A DNA stretch of 9,916 nt from JBFLVQ01 sp040758525 (GCA_040758525.1 JBFLVQ010000344.1:1-9916), one strand, 5' to 3'. Counted from the first letter of the stretch, positions 1 to 7,219 are shown. Program-made: numbers and translations. Notes: generated by a model not told the origin, from the sequence alone.

Positions 1-2437
1 TATAACGATGCTTTAATGAAACTGTCAAGCCATGGTAATAACTATCAAAACTCGATTCAAATTGGAATACTTCGCCACGTGTGGGATCTACCCGTCCCTT
101 GATGAGACTCTCTAATAGATTACCTGGCACAGGACGTACTACAGGATTGATGTTTCGCTGTCCCAAAATCTTAATACCACGCACATATTGGTAATTTAGC
201 GAGACTATAGTGTCCTGAGCAGCAAGAAGATCTAGGCCAAAGTTTGCCTGTTGGGTGTAACTATTACGTAGATCCTGTTGAAAGACCGAGAGCGCTGAGA
301 GTTGTGGAGTAACTGTGACACCAGATGGTATTTCAGCCGACTCGGGAAAGTGGTGCCCAGGTAAGGCAAAAGGCAGAATGGAGAAAGGAAAAGGAATAAG
401 AGGAATCTTAAATTTACCTGAGTTGCTCACCTCTACAGAGGCAGCCGTGCCGACAATGGGCGCACCAACAAAGATCCCATAACTTGCTCGTAACATCAGT
501 TTGGGAAAGAAGGCAGGAGCATAGGCAAGCGCAAGACGAGGGCTTAAATTACCGTTATTATGCGGCATAGTGCCTACACGGAAGATATCGTAGCGTACCC
601 CCAACTTAACCAACAGGTTGTGCTTTAACTTAAGATCGTCTTGCAAGAAGGCTGAGAAGAGTTTTTCCTTGAATTCTACGCTAGCATCTCCAAAACCTTG
701 TGTATAGGCGCGTGGCAACGCCAGATCGGCCAATGGCAGACCTTTAGGGAAATCAGAAAACCTGGTTGGCAGTAGATTGGCAAGTAACATTAGAAAAGCG
801 CGTTGTGCTGGGGTACGCAAGGATGGGTCAAAGGATTCCAATGCGCTAAAGGGTGGTAGATTGGGAATGCCGGAGAAGAGGCTGAAATCGAGCGCACTAA
901 AGGCTACTCCGCCGCCAGTGAAAAATGGCAATGTCGTCTTGCCAGCAGGCGAATGTACATATTGGAAATCGCCGCCAAGTTTTAGCTGATGACGTCCACG
1001 TACTAATGTCAAGTTATTAACAAATTGATAGATTCTCTCTTCGCGAGGTTGTGGTAAGGAGGCTGCACGTCCGAAAATAATACCTCCTTCTGGTGCGAAG
1101 ATACGTACTTGTGGACCATTGTCTGGAGTATCGATATCCTGATCGCGGCGACTGTAGAGGAACCTAGTCTCATTCACTAGATTGAGATCGGTATTAAGAT
1201 AAGTGTCGCTAAAAGCGATCGAATTATCATCCAGTCGTAATAATCCTGCTGTCGAATCGGCAATTAATCCACCAAAGGGCTCAAATGCACCATTGTAAGA
1301 GAAACCGCCATTGTAGCGTGTCCAGAGCCTATGAGAAGAGAGCTGTAGATCGGCACGTGCTAGCAATGTGGTTGTGTCTACTGAGAAGGGAATAGGGCCA
1401 TTACGCAGATCAAACTTCTGACGACGCATAGAGTTTATCGTCGCATCACTAATTGTCACAATATTGCTCTGTTTTATTGAGAGTCGTTCAAAGGAAGAGA
1501 AGAAGAAAGCGCGATCTTTTTTGATCGGGCCACTTAATAATGCGCCAAATTGATACTGTTCATAATTGGGCTCAAAGCTGCTAAAGACATCACGCGCACT
1601 GGTCTCATCATTACGGTTAAGCAAGAAGAGATTTCCGTGATATGCATTACTGCCTACTCGTGTGATGATATTGACAATCCCTGCCAAAGCACGACCAAAT
1701 TCTGCCGAATAGCTATCAGAGACGACTTGGAACTCCTGTACAGCATCTTGACCAAACGTTGAGCGTACTGAACCTGAGCCTAGGTCATTATTGTCCAATC
1801 CATCAATGGTGATGTTATTAAAGCGAGCAGATTGGCCATTAAAGGAGAGTCCAGAGGTTGCTGAGACACCTTGCGCACGTATACCATCAGCCACTACACG
1901 TGGCGCCGTAAGCGAGAAATCAAGAAAATTACGCCGATTAATTGGTAGATTATCGATACGACCACGATCAATATTGGTACTACTCTCTGTCTTACCCTCA
2001 GTAACGATGCTATTAGCGACTACTTCCACGACCTCCTCAGCACCACCCACAGTCATAGTAAAGTGAAACAATGCGGTTGTACCAAGCGAGAGTTGTACTA
2101 GCGTGGTCTGTGATATGAAACCATCTGCTTCCACCTTAATCTCATAATCGGCAGGGGGGAGTTGAATCAGCCGGTATATGCCATCCTCTTCTACTGTCAC
2201 AGTGCGAATCAGGTTAGTTTCCAACTGCTTAGCTATTATGGTTGCGCCTACCAGTGACGCCCCTTGCTGATCCTTTACTGTGCCTACAATTGTTCCTGTT
2301 GTTGCGCCACTCGACTGCGCCTGAGCAGGTTGGCTTATGACTAAACTGAAAAATATTAAGCCAATAACAAACCCAGCGGCTCTGTAATGAACAAACTTAT
2401 TAGGGAAGATTGCCTGAGAGAGAATAAGAGAGAACAT
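1..2437 (-). CDS. TonB-dependent receptor with carboxypeptidase-regulatory-like domain (Oar-like), C-terminus cut by window edge
   Basis: An open frame of 812 codons reads from an ATG at 2437 to base 1 with no stop, so the 3' end lies outside the window. The protein starts with a signal peptide: a hydrophobic stretch at residues 21-35 and a probable cleavage site after AQA at 38-40. A carboxypeptidase-regulatory-like beta-sandwich follows at about 47-132 (GTIVGTVKDQQGASLVGA). A TonB plug domain spans about 150-262 (FNGQSARFNNITIDGLDNND, then the EFQV...S.SAEFGR and GIVNIITR motifs). The rest is aromatic-rich beta-barrel sequence. This architecture is typical of the very large outer-membrane receptors expanded in Acidobacteriota; the ligand cannot be told from sequence. 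The chosen start has AAGGGGG 8 nt upstream. An in-frame GTG lies 9 nt earlier but abuts that site. It follows radA by 77 bp and may have its own promoter. No frameshift was seen. Family is near certain; function is generic. Confidence 0.93.
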   Translation of the reverse strand, partial: MFSLILSQAIFPNKFVHYRAAGFVIGLIFFSLVISQPAQAQSSGATTGTIVGTVKDQQGASLVGATIIAKQLETNLIRTVTVEEDGIYRLIQLPPADYEIKVEADGFISQTTLVQLSLGTTALFHFTMTVGGAEEVVEVVANSIVTEGKTESSTNIDRGRIDNLPINRRNFLDFSLTAPRVVADGIRAQGVSATSGLSFNGQSARFNNITIDGLDNNDLGSGSVRSTFGQDAVQEFQVVSDSYSAEFGRALAGIVNIITRVGSNAYHGNLFLLNRNDETSARDVFSSFEPNYEQYQFGALLSGPIKKDRAFFFSSFERLSIKQSNIVTISDATINSMRRQKFDLRNGPIPFSVDTTTLLARADLQLSSHRLWTRYNGGFSYNGAFEPFGGLIADSTAGLLRLDDNSIAFSDTYLNTDLNLVNETRFLYSRRDQDIDTPDNGPQVRIFAPEGGIIFGRAASLPQPREERIYQFVNNLTLVRGRHQLKLGGDFQYVHSPAGKTTLPFFTGGGVAFSALDFSLFSGIPNLPPFSALESFDPSLRTPAQRAFLMLLANLLPTRFSDFPKGLPLADLALPRAYTQGFGDASVEFKEKLFSAFLQDDLKLKHNLLVKLGVRYDIFRVGTMPHNNGNLSPRLALAYAPAFFPKLMLRASYGIFVGAPIVGTAASVEVSNSGKFKIPLIPFPFSILPFALPGHHFPESAEIPSGVTVTPQLSALSVFQQDLRNSYTQQANFGLDLLAAQDTIVSLNYQYVRGIKILGQRNINPVVRPVPGNLLESLIKGRVDPTRGEVFQFESSFDSYYHGLTVSLKHRY

Positions 2438-2445
2438 GGTGAGCA

Positions 2446-2452
2446 CCCCCTT
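2446..2452 (-). promoter_or_regulatory. Ribosome binding site of the TonB-dependent receptor gene
   Basis: AAGGGGG on the minus strand ends 8 nt before the ATG at 2437. It supports that ATG over the in-frame GTG nine bases upstream, which would leave no spacer. Confidence 0.6.
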
Positions 2453-2490
2453 GATCGATAAAAAGAACAAAGAACAAACCTCACCATTTT

Positions 2491-2518
2491 ACTATACGGC
2501 AGGTAATTTCCGCTTCAA
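2491..2518 (-). promoter_or_regulatory. Candidate promoter of the TonB-dependent receptor gene
   Basis: On the minus strand TTGAAG (2518-2513) and TATAGT (2496-2491) are 16 bp apart. They match the sigma70 consensus at 4/6 and 5/6 positions. The -35 overlaps the radA stop codon. Transcription would start near 2484, giving a leader of about 47 nt. The prediction rests on hexamers only. Confidence 0.35.
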
Positions 2519-3873
2519 AAAAGTACTTCCAGCAGATCGATTACTGAACGCACGCCTATTATTTCAATATTCTCGATATTCTCTAAGCCCTCCAGATTAC
2601 TTGCTGGTAAAACACATTTCTCTAAGCCCATGGCAGCGGTCTCACGTATACGTACACTAGCATGTGAGGTTGCACGCACTTCACCTGCCAAGCCTACTTC
2701 ACCAAAGACAGCAATGTTAGGATCTATCGTGAGATTCTTGAAGCTAGAGACTATTGCCGCGACAATACCTAAATCTGCGGCTGGTTCGTTAAGAGTAATA
2801 CCGCCAGCAACATTAACAAAGACATCGTCACCAAGCAGTTGCAATCCTACTCGCTTCTCCAACATCGCCATCAATAGTGCTACACGGTTTGGTTCGACGC
2901 CTTGGGCAGTACGCCGTCCGGTACCATATTTACTAGAACTGACCAGTGCCTGTAGCTCGACCAGCAGTGGACGTGTGCCCTCCATACAGGCTACTACTAC
3001 TGAACCTGATACACCCACTGGTCGCTGTTTTAGGAATAGTTCTGAGGCATTCTTGACCGGTAATAATCCTGCTCCTGACATCTCAAATATGCCTAGTTCA
3101 TTGGCTGGTCCAAAACGATTCTTTACCGCACGTATGATACGGTGGTTATGATGATGTTCACCCTCGAAGTAGAGCACGGTATCAACAATATGTTCAAGCG
3201 CTTTTGGTCCTGCAATTAAACCCTCTTTGGTGACATGGCCAATAAGGAAGATAGGAACTGCAGTACGTTTGGCATGAATCAGGAATTGCCCTGCCACCTC
3301 GCGCACTTGTGCCACACTACCAGGCGCCGATTCTAGCCGTTCAGAATAGATTGTCTGTACCGAATCAATAATCACACTAATAGGCTTGAGACGCTCAATC
3401 TCATCGAAGATCTTTTCTAAACAGGTCTCTGGCAATAGATAAAGATTCTTGGGGTTAAGACCTAACCTTTCACCACGTAATTTAAGTTGTCGTTCGGACT
3501 CCTCACCACTGATGTAGAGAATATCTCCAACTAGTTGACTGAGCTTCTCGGCTACCTGTATAAGCAGAGTGGATTTTCCAATTCCTGGGTCGCCGCCAAT
3601 AAGGACCAGGCTGCCAGGTACAATACCACCACCTAACACACGATCAAACTCAGCAATACCACTAGCGAGTCGTACATTATGCTGACTGTCAATCTCATTG
3701 TAATGATGTGCAGAGGCAGTACTGGAAAGCGCTACACGTACATTGGTAGGAACGGTTTCACGCTCCTCAACAAGACTGTTCCATTCCCCACAATCAGGAC
3801 ATTTGCCCAGCCACTTGCGTGATTGGAACCCACACTGTTGGCAGCTATAGACCGTCTTCTGCTGTTTACTCAT
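2515..3873 (-). CDS. radA: DNA repair protein RadA (Sms)
   Basis: RadA is a RecA-related ATPase that helps process recombination intermediates by promoting branch migration during DNA repair. The 452-residue length is normal for the family. An N-terminal C4 zinc finger uses Cys11, Cys14, Cys25 and Cys28. The RecA-like core has the Walker A motif GGDPGIGKS at 93-101, a Walker B-like strand ending in Asp170 (SVIIDSVQTIY), and the RadA-specific KNRFG motif at 251-255. The C-terminal part, about 285-452, is the Lon-protease-like domain (GGITLNEPAADLGIVAA). The ATG at 3873 puts the zinc finger at its usual place, although no good Shine-Dalgarno precedes it. It lies 111 bp downstream of the pilT-like gene on the same strand, and that gap contains an elaborate inverted repeat that may affect its expression. 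No missing catalytic residue was noticed. Confidence 0.97.
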   Translation of the reverse strand: MSKQQKTVYSCQQCGFQSRKWLGKCPDCGEWNSLVEERETVPTNVRVALSSTASAHHYNEIDSQHNVRLASGIAEFDRVLGGGIVPGSLVLIGGDPGIGKSTLLIQVAEKLSQLVGDILYISGEESERQLKLRGERLGLNPKNLYLLPETCLEKIFDEIERLKPISVIIDSVQTIYSERLESAPGSVAQVREVAGQFLIHAKRTAVPIFLIGHVTKEGLIAGPKALEHIVDTVLYFEGEHHHNHRIIRAVKNRFGPANELGIFEMSGAGLLPVKNASELFLKQRPVGVSGSVVVACMEGTRPLLVELQALVSSSKYGTGRRTAQGVEPNRVALLMAMLEKRVGLQLLGDDVFVNVAGGITLNEPAADLGIVAAIVSSFKNLTIDPNIAVFGEVGLAGEVRATSHASVRIRETAAMGLEKCVLPASNLEGLENIENIEIIGVRSVIDLLEVLF

Positions 3874-3898
3874 TACTTAAAGATGCCGGAGAGTGGGG

Positions 3899-3971
3899 TG
3901 AAATGCAAGCGAAATTCGAGCTCTGTACAGATTCCAGATTGACAAACAATCCTTCAATCTCTTGCATTTCA
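3899..3971 (-). other. Structured intergenic element between pilT-like gene and radA (possible three-way junction RNA)
   Basis: Read on the minus strand, an 11-bp perfect inverted repeat, TGAAATGCAAG (3971-3961) with CTTGCATTTCA (3909-3899), closes the element. Directly inside is a second perfect 7-bp stem, AGATTGA (3960-3954) with TCAATCT (3942-3936), with an 11-nt loop. Directly after it a weaker third stem, GGAAT (3935-3931) with ATTTC (3915-3911), encloses a 10-bp palindrome TCTGTACAGA (3931-3922). One unpaired base (3910) remains at the junction. The element begins 13 nt after the pilT-like stop and ends 25 nt before the radA ATG. No T-tract follows, so it does not look like a terminator. 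The pairing is seen in sequence; an RNA role is inference. Confidence 0.45.
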
Positions 3972-3984
3972 TAAAGCCACTAAA

Positions 3985-5064
3985 TTAGGCGCCTTCAAGA
4001 GTGAGTGAGCGCTCAAACTCGCCTACGCTAGAGGCAGCGGCTTTAGCTACCTGTAGGCTGATCTTTCCTTCATGGTAGAGTTGTAATAGGTGTTGATCAA
4101 AAGTCTGCATACCATAGTGATCACGACCGCGCTCCATATGTGCGGTGATCTCATGAGTCTTCTCTGGGCTCTTAATACAATCCTGAATTGCGTGGGTTGT
4201 ACGCATCATCTCAATAGCAGGTACACGACCATTGCCGTTCTTGTGTGGCAGTAGACGTAGCGAGATGATTGCTCCCAAATTCTCAGCCAATCGGTAACGG
4301 ATCGACATATGCTCTTCGGCAGCATAGAAACTCAGTAGTCGTCCAATCGTCTTTTGTACATCAGTAGTATGAATCGCACTCATTACCAGATGGCCTGTCT
4401 CAGCAGCGCGTAAGGCAGTATCAAACGTTTCACCATCGCGTATCTCACCCACCATAATGACATCAGGATCTTGACGTAGTGCGGTGCGTAGAGCATCGCG
4501 GAAGGTGCGTGTGTCCTCGCCAATTTCACGTTGAGTGATAACCGCTTTCTGGTTTTTGTAGAGAAACTCAATAGGATCTTCAATTGTGATGATGTGAACC
4601 TTACGATTACGATTAATATGCTCGATCATTGCCGACATAGTGGTCGATTTGCCATTGCCAGTGGCGCCTGTCACAAGTACCAGGCCACGGGTAAGATCAG
4701 CAATATCGGCAAGTGTAGAAGGGAGGTTAAGATTTTGGAAAGTACGTACTTCAATGGGAATGGCTCGTAACACAATGGCAAAGGAGCCGCGTTGTTTAAA
4801 GATATTCGCGCGAAACCGGCCTGCGCCTTCAATGGCATAGGAGACATCCCGCTCGGGAAACTCCTCATAGTCATGCAGACGCTCCTGCCGTAGGATGATA
4901 CGCGCGATCGCTTCTGTATCTGCCGAGGTGAGGACTTCGTATTTTACATCCATTAATGCGCCGTTATAGCGAAATAGGGGCACGCTGCCGGCCTGAAAAT
5001 GGATATCGGAAACCCCACTCTTTACGGCCATCGTGAGGATTCTATCTAAGACCTTCTTTTCCAT
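3985..5064 (-). CDS. pilT: Type IV pilus retraction ATPase, PilT/PilU family, with PilU-like traits
   Basis: This is a cytoplasmic hexameric motor ATPase of the secretion-ATPase superfamily that depolymerises type IV pili. It has 359 residues. An N-terminal PAS-like domain (about 1-105) begins with the SDIHFQAG motif. The C-terminal RecA-like domain carries Walker A GATGNGKS (133-140), the Asp box TIEDPIEF (160-167), Walker B DVIMVGEIRD (201-210) with catalytic Glu207, and the His box with His225 and His232. The P-loop begins GAT rather than the GPT common in PilT. The AIRNLIRE motif of PilT is replaced by HAIQDCIK (291-298), and the MQTFDQHLLQLYHEGKI segment resembles PilU. The true subfamily may therefore be PilU-like, and the symbol is provisional. 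No pilin or pilus assembly gene adjoins it. The hairpin terminator upstream implies its own promoter. The only good SD-like motif, GGAAGG, lies 13 nt before the ATG, which is long. Confidence 0.93.
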   Translation of the reverse strand: MEKKVLDRILTMAVKSGVSDIHFQAGSVPLFRYNGALMDVKYEVLTSADTEAIARIILRQERLHDYEEFPERDVSYAIEGAGRFRANIFKQRGSFAIVLRAIPIEVRTFQNLNLPSTLADIADLTRGLVLVTGATGNGKSTTMSAMIEHINRNRKVHIITIEDPIEFLYKNQKAVITQREIGEDTRTFRDALRTALRQDPDVIMVGEIRDGETFDTALRAAETGHLVMSAIHTTDVQKTIGRLLSFYAAEEHMSIRYRLAENLGAIISLRLLPHKNGNGRVPAIEMMRTTHAIQDCIKSPEKTHEITAHMERGRDHYGMQTFDQHLLQLYHEGKISLQVAKAAASSVGEFERSLTLEGA

Positions 5065-5149
5065 AGAGAAGACCCGGCCTTCCTTTTTCTAGATAGCTTT
5101 ACTTGGAGAGACAATACTTTCTCACAACTAGGCTGATGCAATCAAGAGA

Positions 5150-5186
5150 AAAGCCAGCCTTTCCAGGGAATAGAAGGGCTGGCTTT
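5150..5186 (-). terminator. Rho-independent terminator after atpE
   Basis: On the minus strand AAAGCCAGCC (5186-5177) pairs perfectly with GGCTGGCTTT (5159-5150) around a 17-nt loop. It is followed by a broken T-tract (TTTTCTCTTG counted from the stem end). It starts 15 nt after the atpE stop codon. It should end the atpIBE transcript and separate it from the pilT-like gene. Confidence 0.8.
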
Positions 5187-5201
5187 AATGAGAATCTCAA
5201 C

Positions 5202-5522
5202 TTATTTACCAAAGCCGAGTAATACTGTCAAGAACGTTACTAGTACAAGTGTCTCGATTAGCGCTAGGCCAAGGATCATCATCGTAAAGATACGGCCACC
5301 GGCGCCTGGGTTGCGGGCTGTGCCTTCACAAGCGGCTGCGATCGCACGTGAGTCACCCATAGCACCAAAGGCTGCCGCGATCGCCACGGCAAGCGCGCCT
5401 GTCACGGTAATTAGTGAAGTACTACTGCCTCCGCCAGCGGCTGTTTCCTGAGCCAGTGCAGGAGCCGTTAAGGCAAGCAGGGTAAATACTAACGAAAGAA
5501 TCTTGAACATCTGCTTTTTCAT
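5202..5522 (-). CDS. atpE: ATP synthase F0 subunit c, with N-terminal signal peptide
   Basis: Subunit c forms the rotating proteolipid ring of F-type ATP synthase. The 106 residues exceed the usual 70-90 because of an N-terminal hydrophobic leader: MKKQMFK followed by a hydrophobic core, with a plausible signal peptidase site after ALA at 22-24. The mature part is a two-helix hairpin. Helix 1 spans about 36-65, the polar loop contains ARNP (69-72), and helix 2 spans about 77-103 with the ion-binding Glu90 in LALIET. At the helix-1 position where Na+-type c subunits have Gln there is Asp57, as in mycobacterial c, so proton coupling is more likely. A strong TAGGAGGA ribosome site stands 10-11 nt before the ATG, fitting the high copy number needed. 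It is the last gene of atpI-atpB-atpE, 229 bp after atpB and just before a terminator. Family certain; leader cleavage is inferred. Confidence 0.96.
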   Translation of the reverse strand: MKKQMFKILSLVFTLLALTAPALAQETAAGGGSSTSLITVTGALAVAIAAAFGAMGDSRAIAAACEGTARNPGAGGRIFTMMILGLALIETLVLVTFLTVLLGFGK

Positions 5523-5751
5523 AAAGAAGTCTTCCTCCTAATTATTGAGATTTTAGGTTCGAGCAATTATTCGGAGGCAACCCCTTTTTCAGCACGTAAA
5601 CCTGTAACCATTATAAGTTCGACGTCCGGGATACACTTGCCCCTCTTACAACAAGGCTCCAGACAACGTGAGAACTACTTGCAATAAAATTGTTACGAAC
5701 CAAAAAAAGCGCCACTCCGAAGAGAGATACGAATCGGTAAAAGCTAACAGA
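5523..5751 (-). promoter_or_regulatory. atpB-atpE intergenic leader with possible internal promoter
   Basis: This is the longest gene-free stretch in the window. On the minus strand it holds a perfect -10 hexamer TATAAT (5615-5610), but no good -35 lies 16-18 bp upstream. There is also a T7 run (5707-5701) without a convincing stem, and a small stem CCTAA/TTAGG (5557-5553 with 5541-5537) that overlaps the atpE ribosome site. An extra promoter or mRNA processing here could raise c-subunit output, but this is weakly supported. Confidence 0.3.
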
Positions 5752-6627
5752 TCAATGTGCGTGCGCTTCGCCGCCATGCTCATGCTCGTCATGATGATCA
5801 TCATGCGGTACAGTCTCGCTTAGATAGACTGTTGAGAGCGTTACGAAGATAAAGGTTTGCACAAAAGCAACGAAGACGGCGAGCGAAAGCAGTACTGCTG
5901 GTACACCCCAAGGCGCTAATTCACCAAAGACTTCAGCGATCTTCTCATCAACATAAATATTAATAAACAAGCGTACGCCAAGTGTGGCAGGACGTACAAA
6001 ATTGCTTATTAATTCGATTACTAGTATCACCAAACCAAGCGGCAGCATCGCTCCTGTGAGCCCTGCCGTAAAGTGTTTAAGATAACCAATCCCCTGCTGC
6101 TTGAAGCCCATACCCATATAGTAGACAAACGAGGTGATACCAAGTGCAAGCGTGACATTGATACTTACTGTAGGTGAAACCAGCCCAGGGATAATACCCA
6201 TCAAGTTTCCAATTAATATGAAGACGGCAAAACTGCCAATTACAGGAAGATATTTACGTCCATAAGGGCCGATCACCTGATCTAAAATATCACGCACCTG
6301 CAACACCACATTTTCGAGAACCTGTTGTCGATTGGAAGGATTTTCTACAGAAAGTTTGCCGCGAAATAGATACAATCCTAATGTGCAGATAAGAAAAGCC
6401 ACTACCAACATTACAATATGAGTAGGGATGGCCTCGGCTGGATCGCCATGCCATTCGGGATTGATCGCGGTCATAATCGATTTCTGTATAGGATAGACAA
6501 GAGGGCCCAATAGATGATTGACCTGTTTGACTAGCCAGGGTATATGATGCTCGCCGCCATGCCCCCCTTTCTGAGTGGCGTGCTCGGCTTCTTGTGCATG
6601 TTGCCAAAAGAAGAGTGCCAGTGACAT
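5752..6627 (-). CDS. atpB: ATP synthase F0 subunit a
   Basis: Subunit a is the stator channel that passes ions to the c ring. The protein has 291 residues and about five membrane segments (roughly 68-88, 127-147, 155-173, 190-211 and 240-270). The essential arginine is Arg219 in LGVRLFINIYVDE. Asn223, Glu228 and Gln257 align with E. coli Asn214, Glu219 and Gln252. The residues matching E. coli Gly213 and Gly218 are Ile222 and Asp227, a departure from the common RLFGNMxAG pattern. Both ends are histidine-rich: HAQEAEHATQKGGHGGEHH near residues 10-28 and HDDHHDEHEHGGEAHAH at the C-terminus, which might bind metal or buffer protons. AAGGA sits 6 nt before the ATG, and the gene follows atpI by 25 bp, so the two are co-transcribed. 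Confidence 0.97.
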   Translation of the reverse strand: MSLALFFWQHAQEAEHATQKGGHGGEHHIPWLVKQVNHLLGPLVYPIQKSIMTAINPEWHGDPAEAIPTHIVMLVVAFLICTLGLYLFRGKLSVENPSNRQQVLENVVLQVRDILDQVIGPYGRKYLPVIGSFAVFILIGNLMGIIPGLVSPTVSINVTLALGITSFVYYMGMGFKQQGIGYLKHFTAGLTGAMLPLGLVILVIELISNFVRPATLGVRLFINIYVDEKIAEVFGELAPWGVPAVLLSLAVFVAFVQTFIFVTLSTVYLSETVPHDDHHDEHEHGGEAHAH

Positions 6628-6652
6628 AAGGGTTCCTTTCTACATCTACAGG

Positions 6653-7114
6653 TTATTTGTCGCGCAGTTGATAGTACGCTTGTATCACTGCTTCCATCAT
6701 AGCGGCATTGCCTAGGGCAAAAAGACCTACTATGATTCCTATCGCCAATTCATTACCAAATTGCCAAACTGCTAGCCCTAGTACTACCAGAATAATAAGC
6801 CATCGTAGTAGGAACTGTACAATTCGCCAGCCGGTATTGGGCGGCGGCTGTCCGGTCGCGGCGGTCACTAGCACTGCTTTGAGGCTGGTATGCAGCCAAC
6901 GGTAATTCAAGTAGGCTAGTATGCCACCAACTACTACTCCTATCACCAAGCGCAGCGAGCCAAACAGCACAGCCAGAATGATAAAAAGTAGGATAGAAAT
7001 AATTAAATTCTTCTCTAGGCGCCGCTCTACCGCCAATGGTGTAGTGGCGTCGGATTCGACGGTCTCCCGTCCCTGTTCATCTGGCTCATTATCTGGAGTA
7101 TTAGTGCCAGCCAT
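6653..7114 (-). CDS. atpI: ATP synthase subunit I (AtpI-like assembly protein)
   Basis: The 153-residue membrane protein has a charged, probably disordered N-terminus (1-35, rich in Asp and Glu) and four predicted membrane helices at about 36-53, 55-74, 97-116 and 121-145. AtpI-family proteins are non-structural and are thought to help c-ring assembly or Mg2+ supply. Size, topology and its place directly before atpB and atpE support the call more than any motif, since the family is poorly conserved. It opens the atpIBE operon. The ATG at 7114 lacks a Shine-Dalgarno and lies only about 10 nt from the predicted transcription start. A downstream start is possible but would remove the acidic tail. 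Confidence 0.82.
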   Translation of the reverse strand: MAGTNTPDNEPDEQGRETVESDATTPLAVERRLEKNLIISILLFIILAVLFGSLRLVIGVVVGGILAYLNYRWLHTSLKAVLVTAATGQPPPNTGWRIVQFLLRWLIILVVLGLAVWQFGNELAIGIIVGLFALGNAAMMEAVIQAYYQLRDK

Positions 7115-7130
7115 GATAAAAGCCGGTTAT

Positions 7131-7158
7131 CTTATATCGGCGTGCGCAGCTTTGTCCA
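7131..7158 (-). promoter_or_regulatory. Promoter of atpIBE operon
   Basis: On the minus strand TGGACA (7158-7153) and TATAAG (7136-7131) are 16 bp apart, each matching consensus at 5/6 positions. Transcription should begin near 7124, leaving a leader of only about 10 nt with no Shine-Dalgarno. Confidence 0.6.
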
Positions 7159-7191
7159 GGCTGGTCCGCGTAGAAAACCCCCTGACAGTGC

Positions 7192-7219
7192 TTGACAAGT
7201 AAGACAGAGTTTTTTTATT
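7192..7219 (+). promoter_or_regulatory. Promoter of rplM-rpsI(-rpsB-tsf) cluster
   Basis: A perfect -35 TTGACA (7192-7197) is followed after 16 bp by TTTATT (7214-7219), which matches the -10 consensus at 4/6. The predicted start is near 7226, giving a pyrimidine-rich leader of about 38 nt before rplM. It faces away from the atpI promoter with 33 bp between the two -35 boxes. Confidence 0.55.

Noticed and set aside
777..2066. Plus-strand open frames of 70-91 codons
   Set aside because: They are antisense to the continuous receptor frame on the minus strand, have no ribosome sites, and look like no protein family.
1..2437. Broken or frameshifted receptor pseudogene
   Set aside because: Reading codon by codon from 2437 to base 1 gave one uninterrupted frame with plug and barrel motifs in order; only the window edge truncates it.
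2630..3151. A 173-codon plus-strand open frame
   Set aside because: It lies wholly antisense to radA and has shadow-frame composition (rich in Ser, Thr, Ala and Pro).
3922..3931. TCTGTACAGA as a LexA-type operator for radA
   Set aside because: It lacks the spacing of the known CTGT-N8-ACAG or GAAC-type LexA sites; it is better seen as part of the larger folded element.
5065..5149. Promoter for the pilT-like gene
   Set aside because: One must exist because of the terminator, but the best pair (TTGTCT with TAGAAA, both 4/6) is too weak to list as a feature.
5202..5522. Na+-coupled c ring
   Set aside because: Although Glu90 is followed by Thr, the helix-1 Gln of Na+ sites is replaced by Asp57, so the Na+ signature is incomplete.
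5696..5720. T7 run after atpB as a terminator
   Set aside because: The upstream stems are only 3-4 bp (a CTC-TTCG-GAG loop), and the essential atpE gene follows with a good ribosome site.
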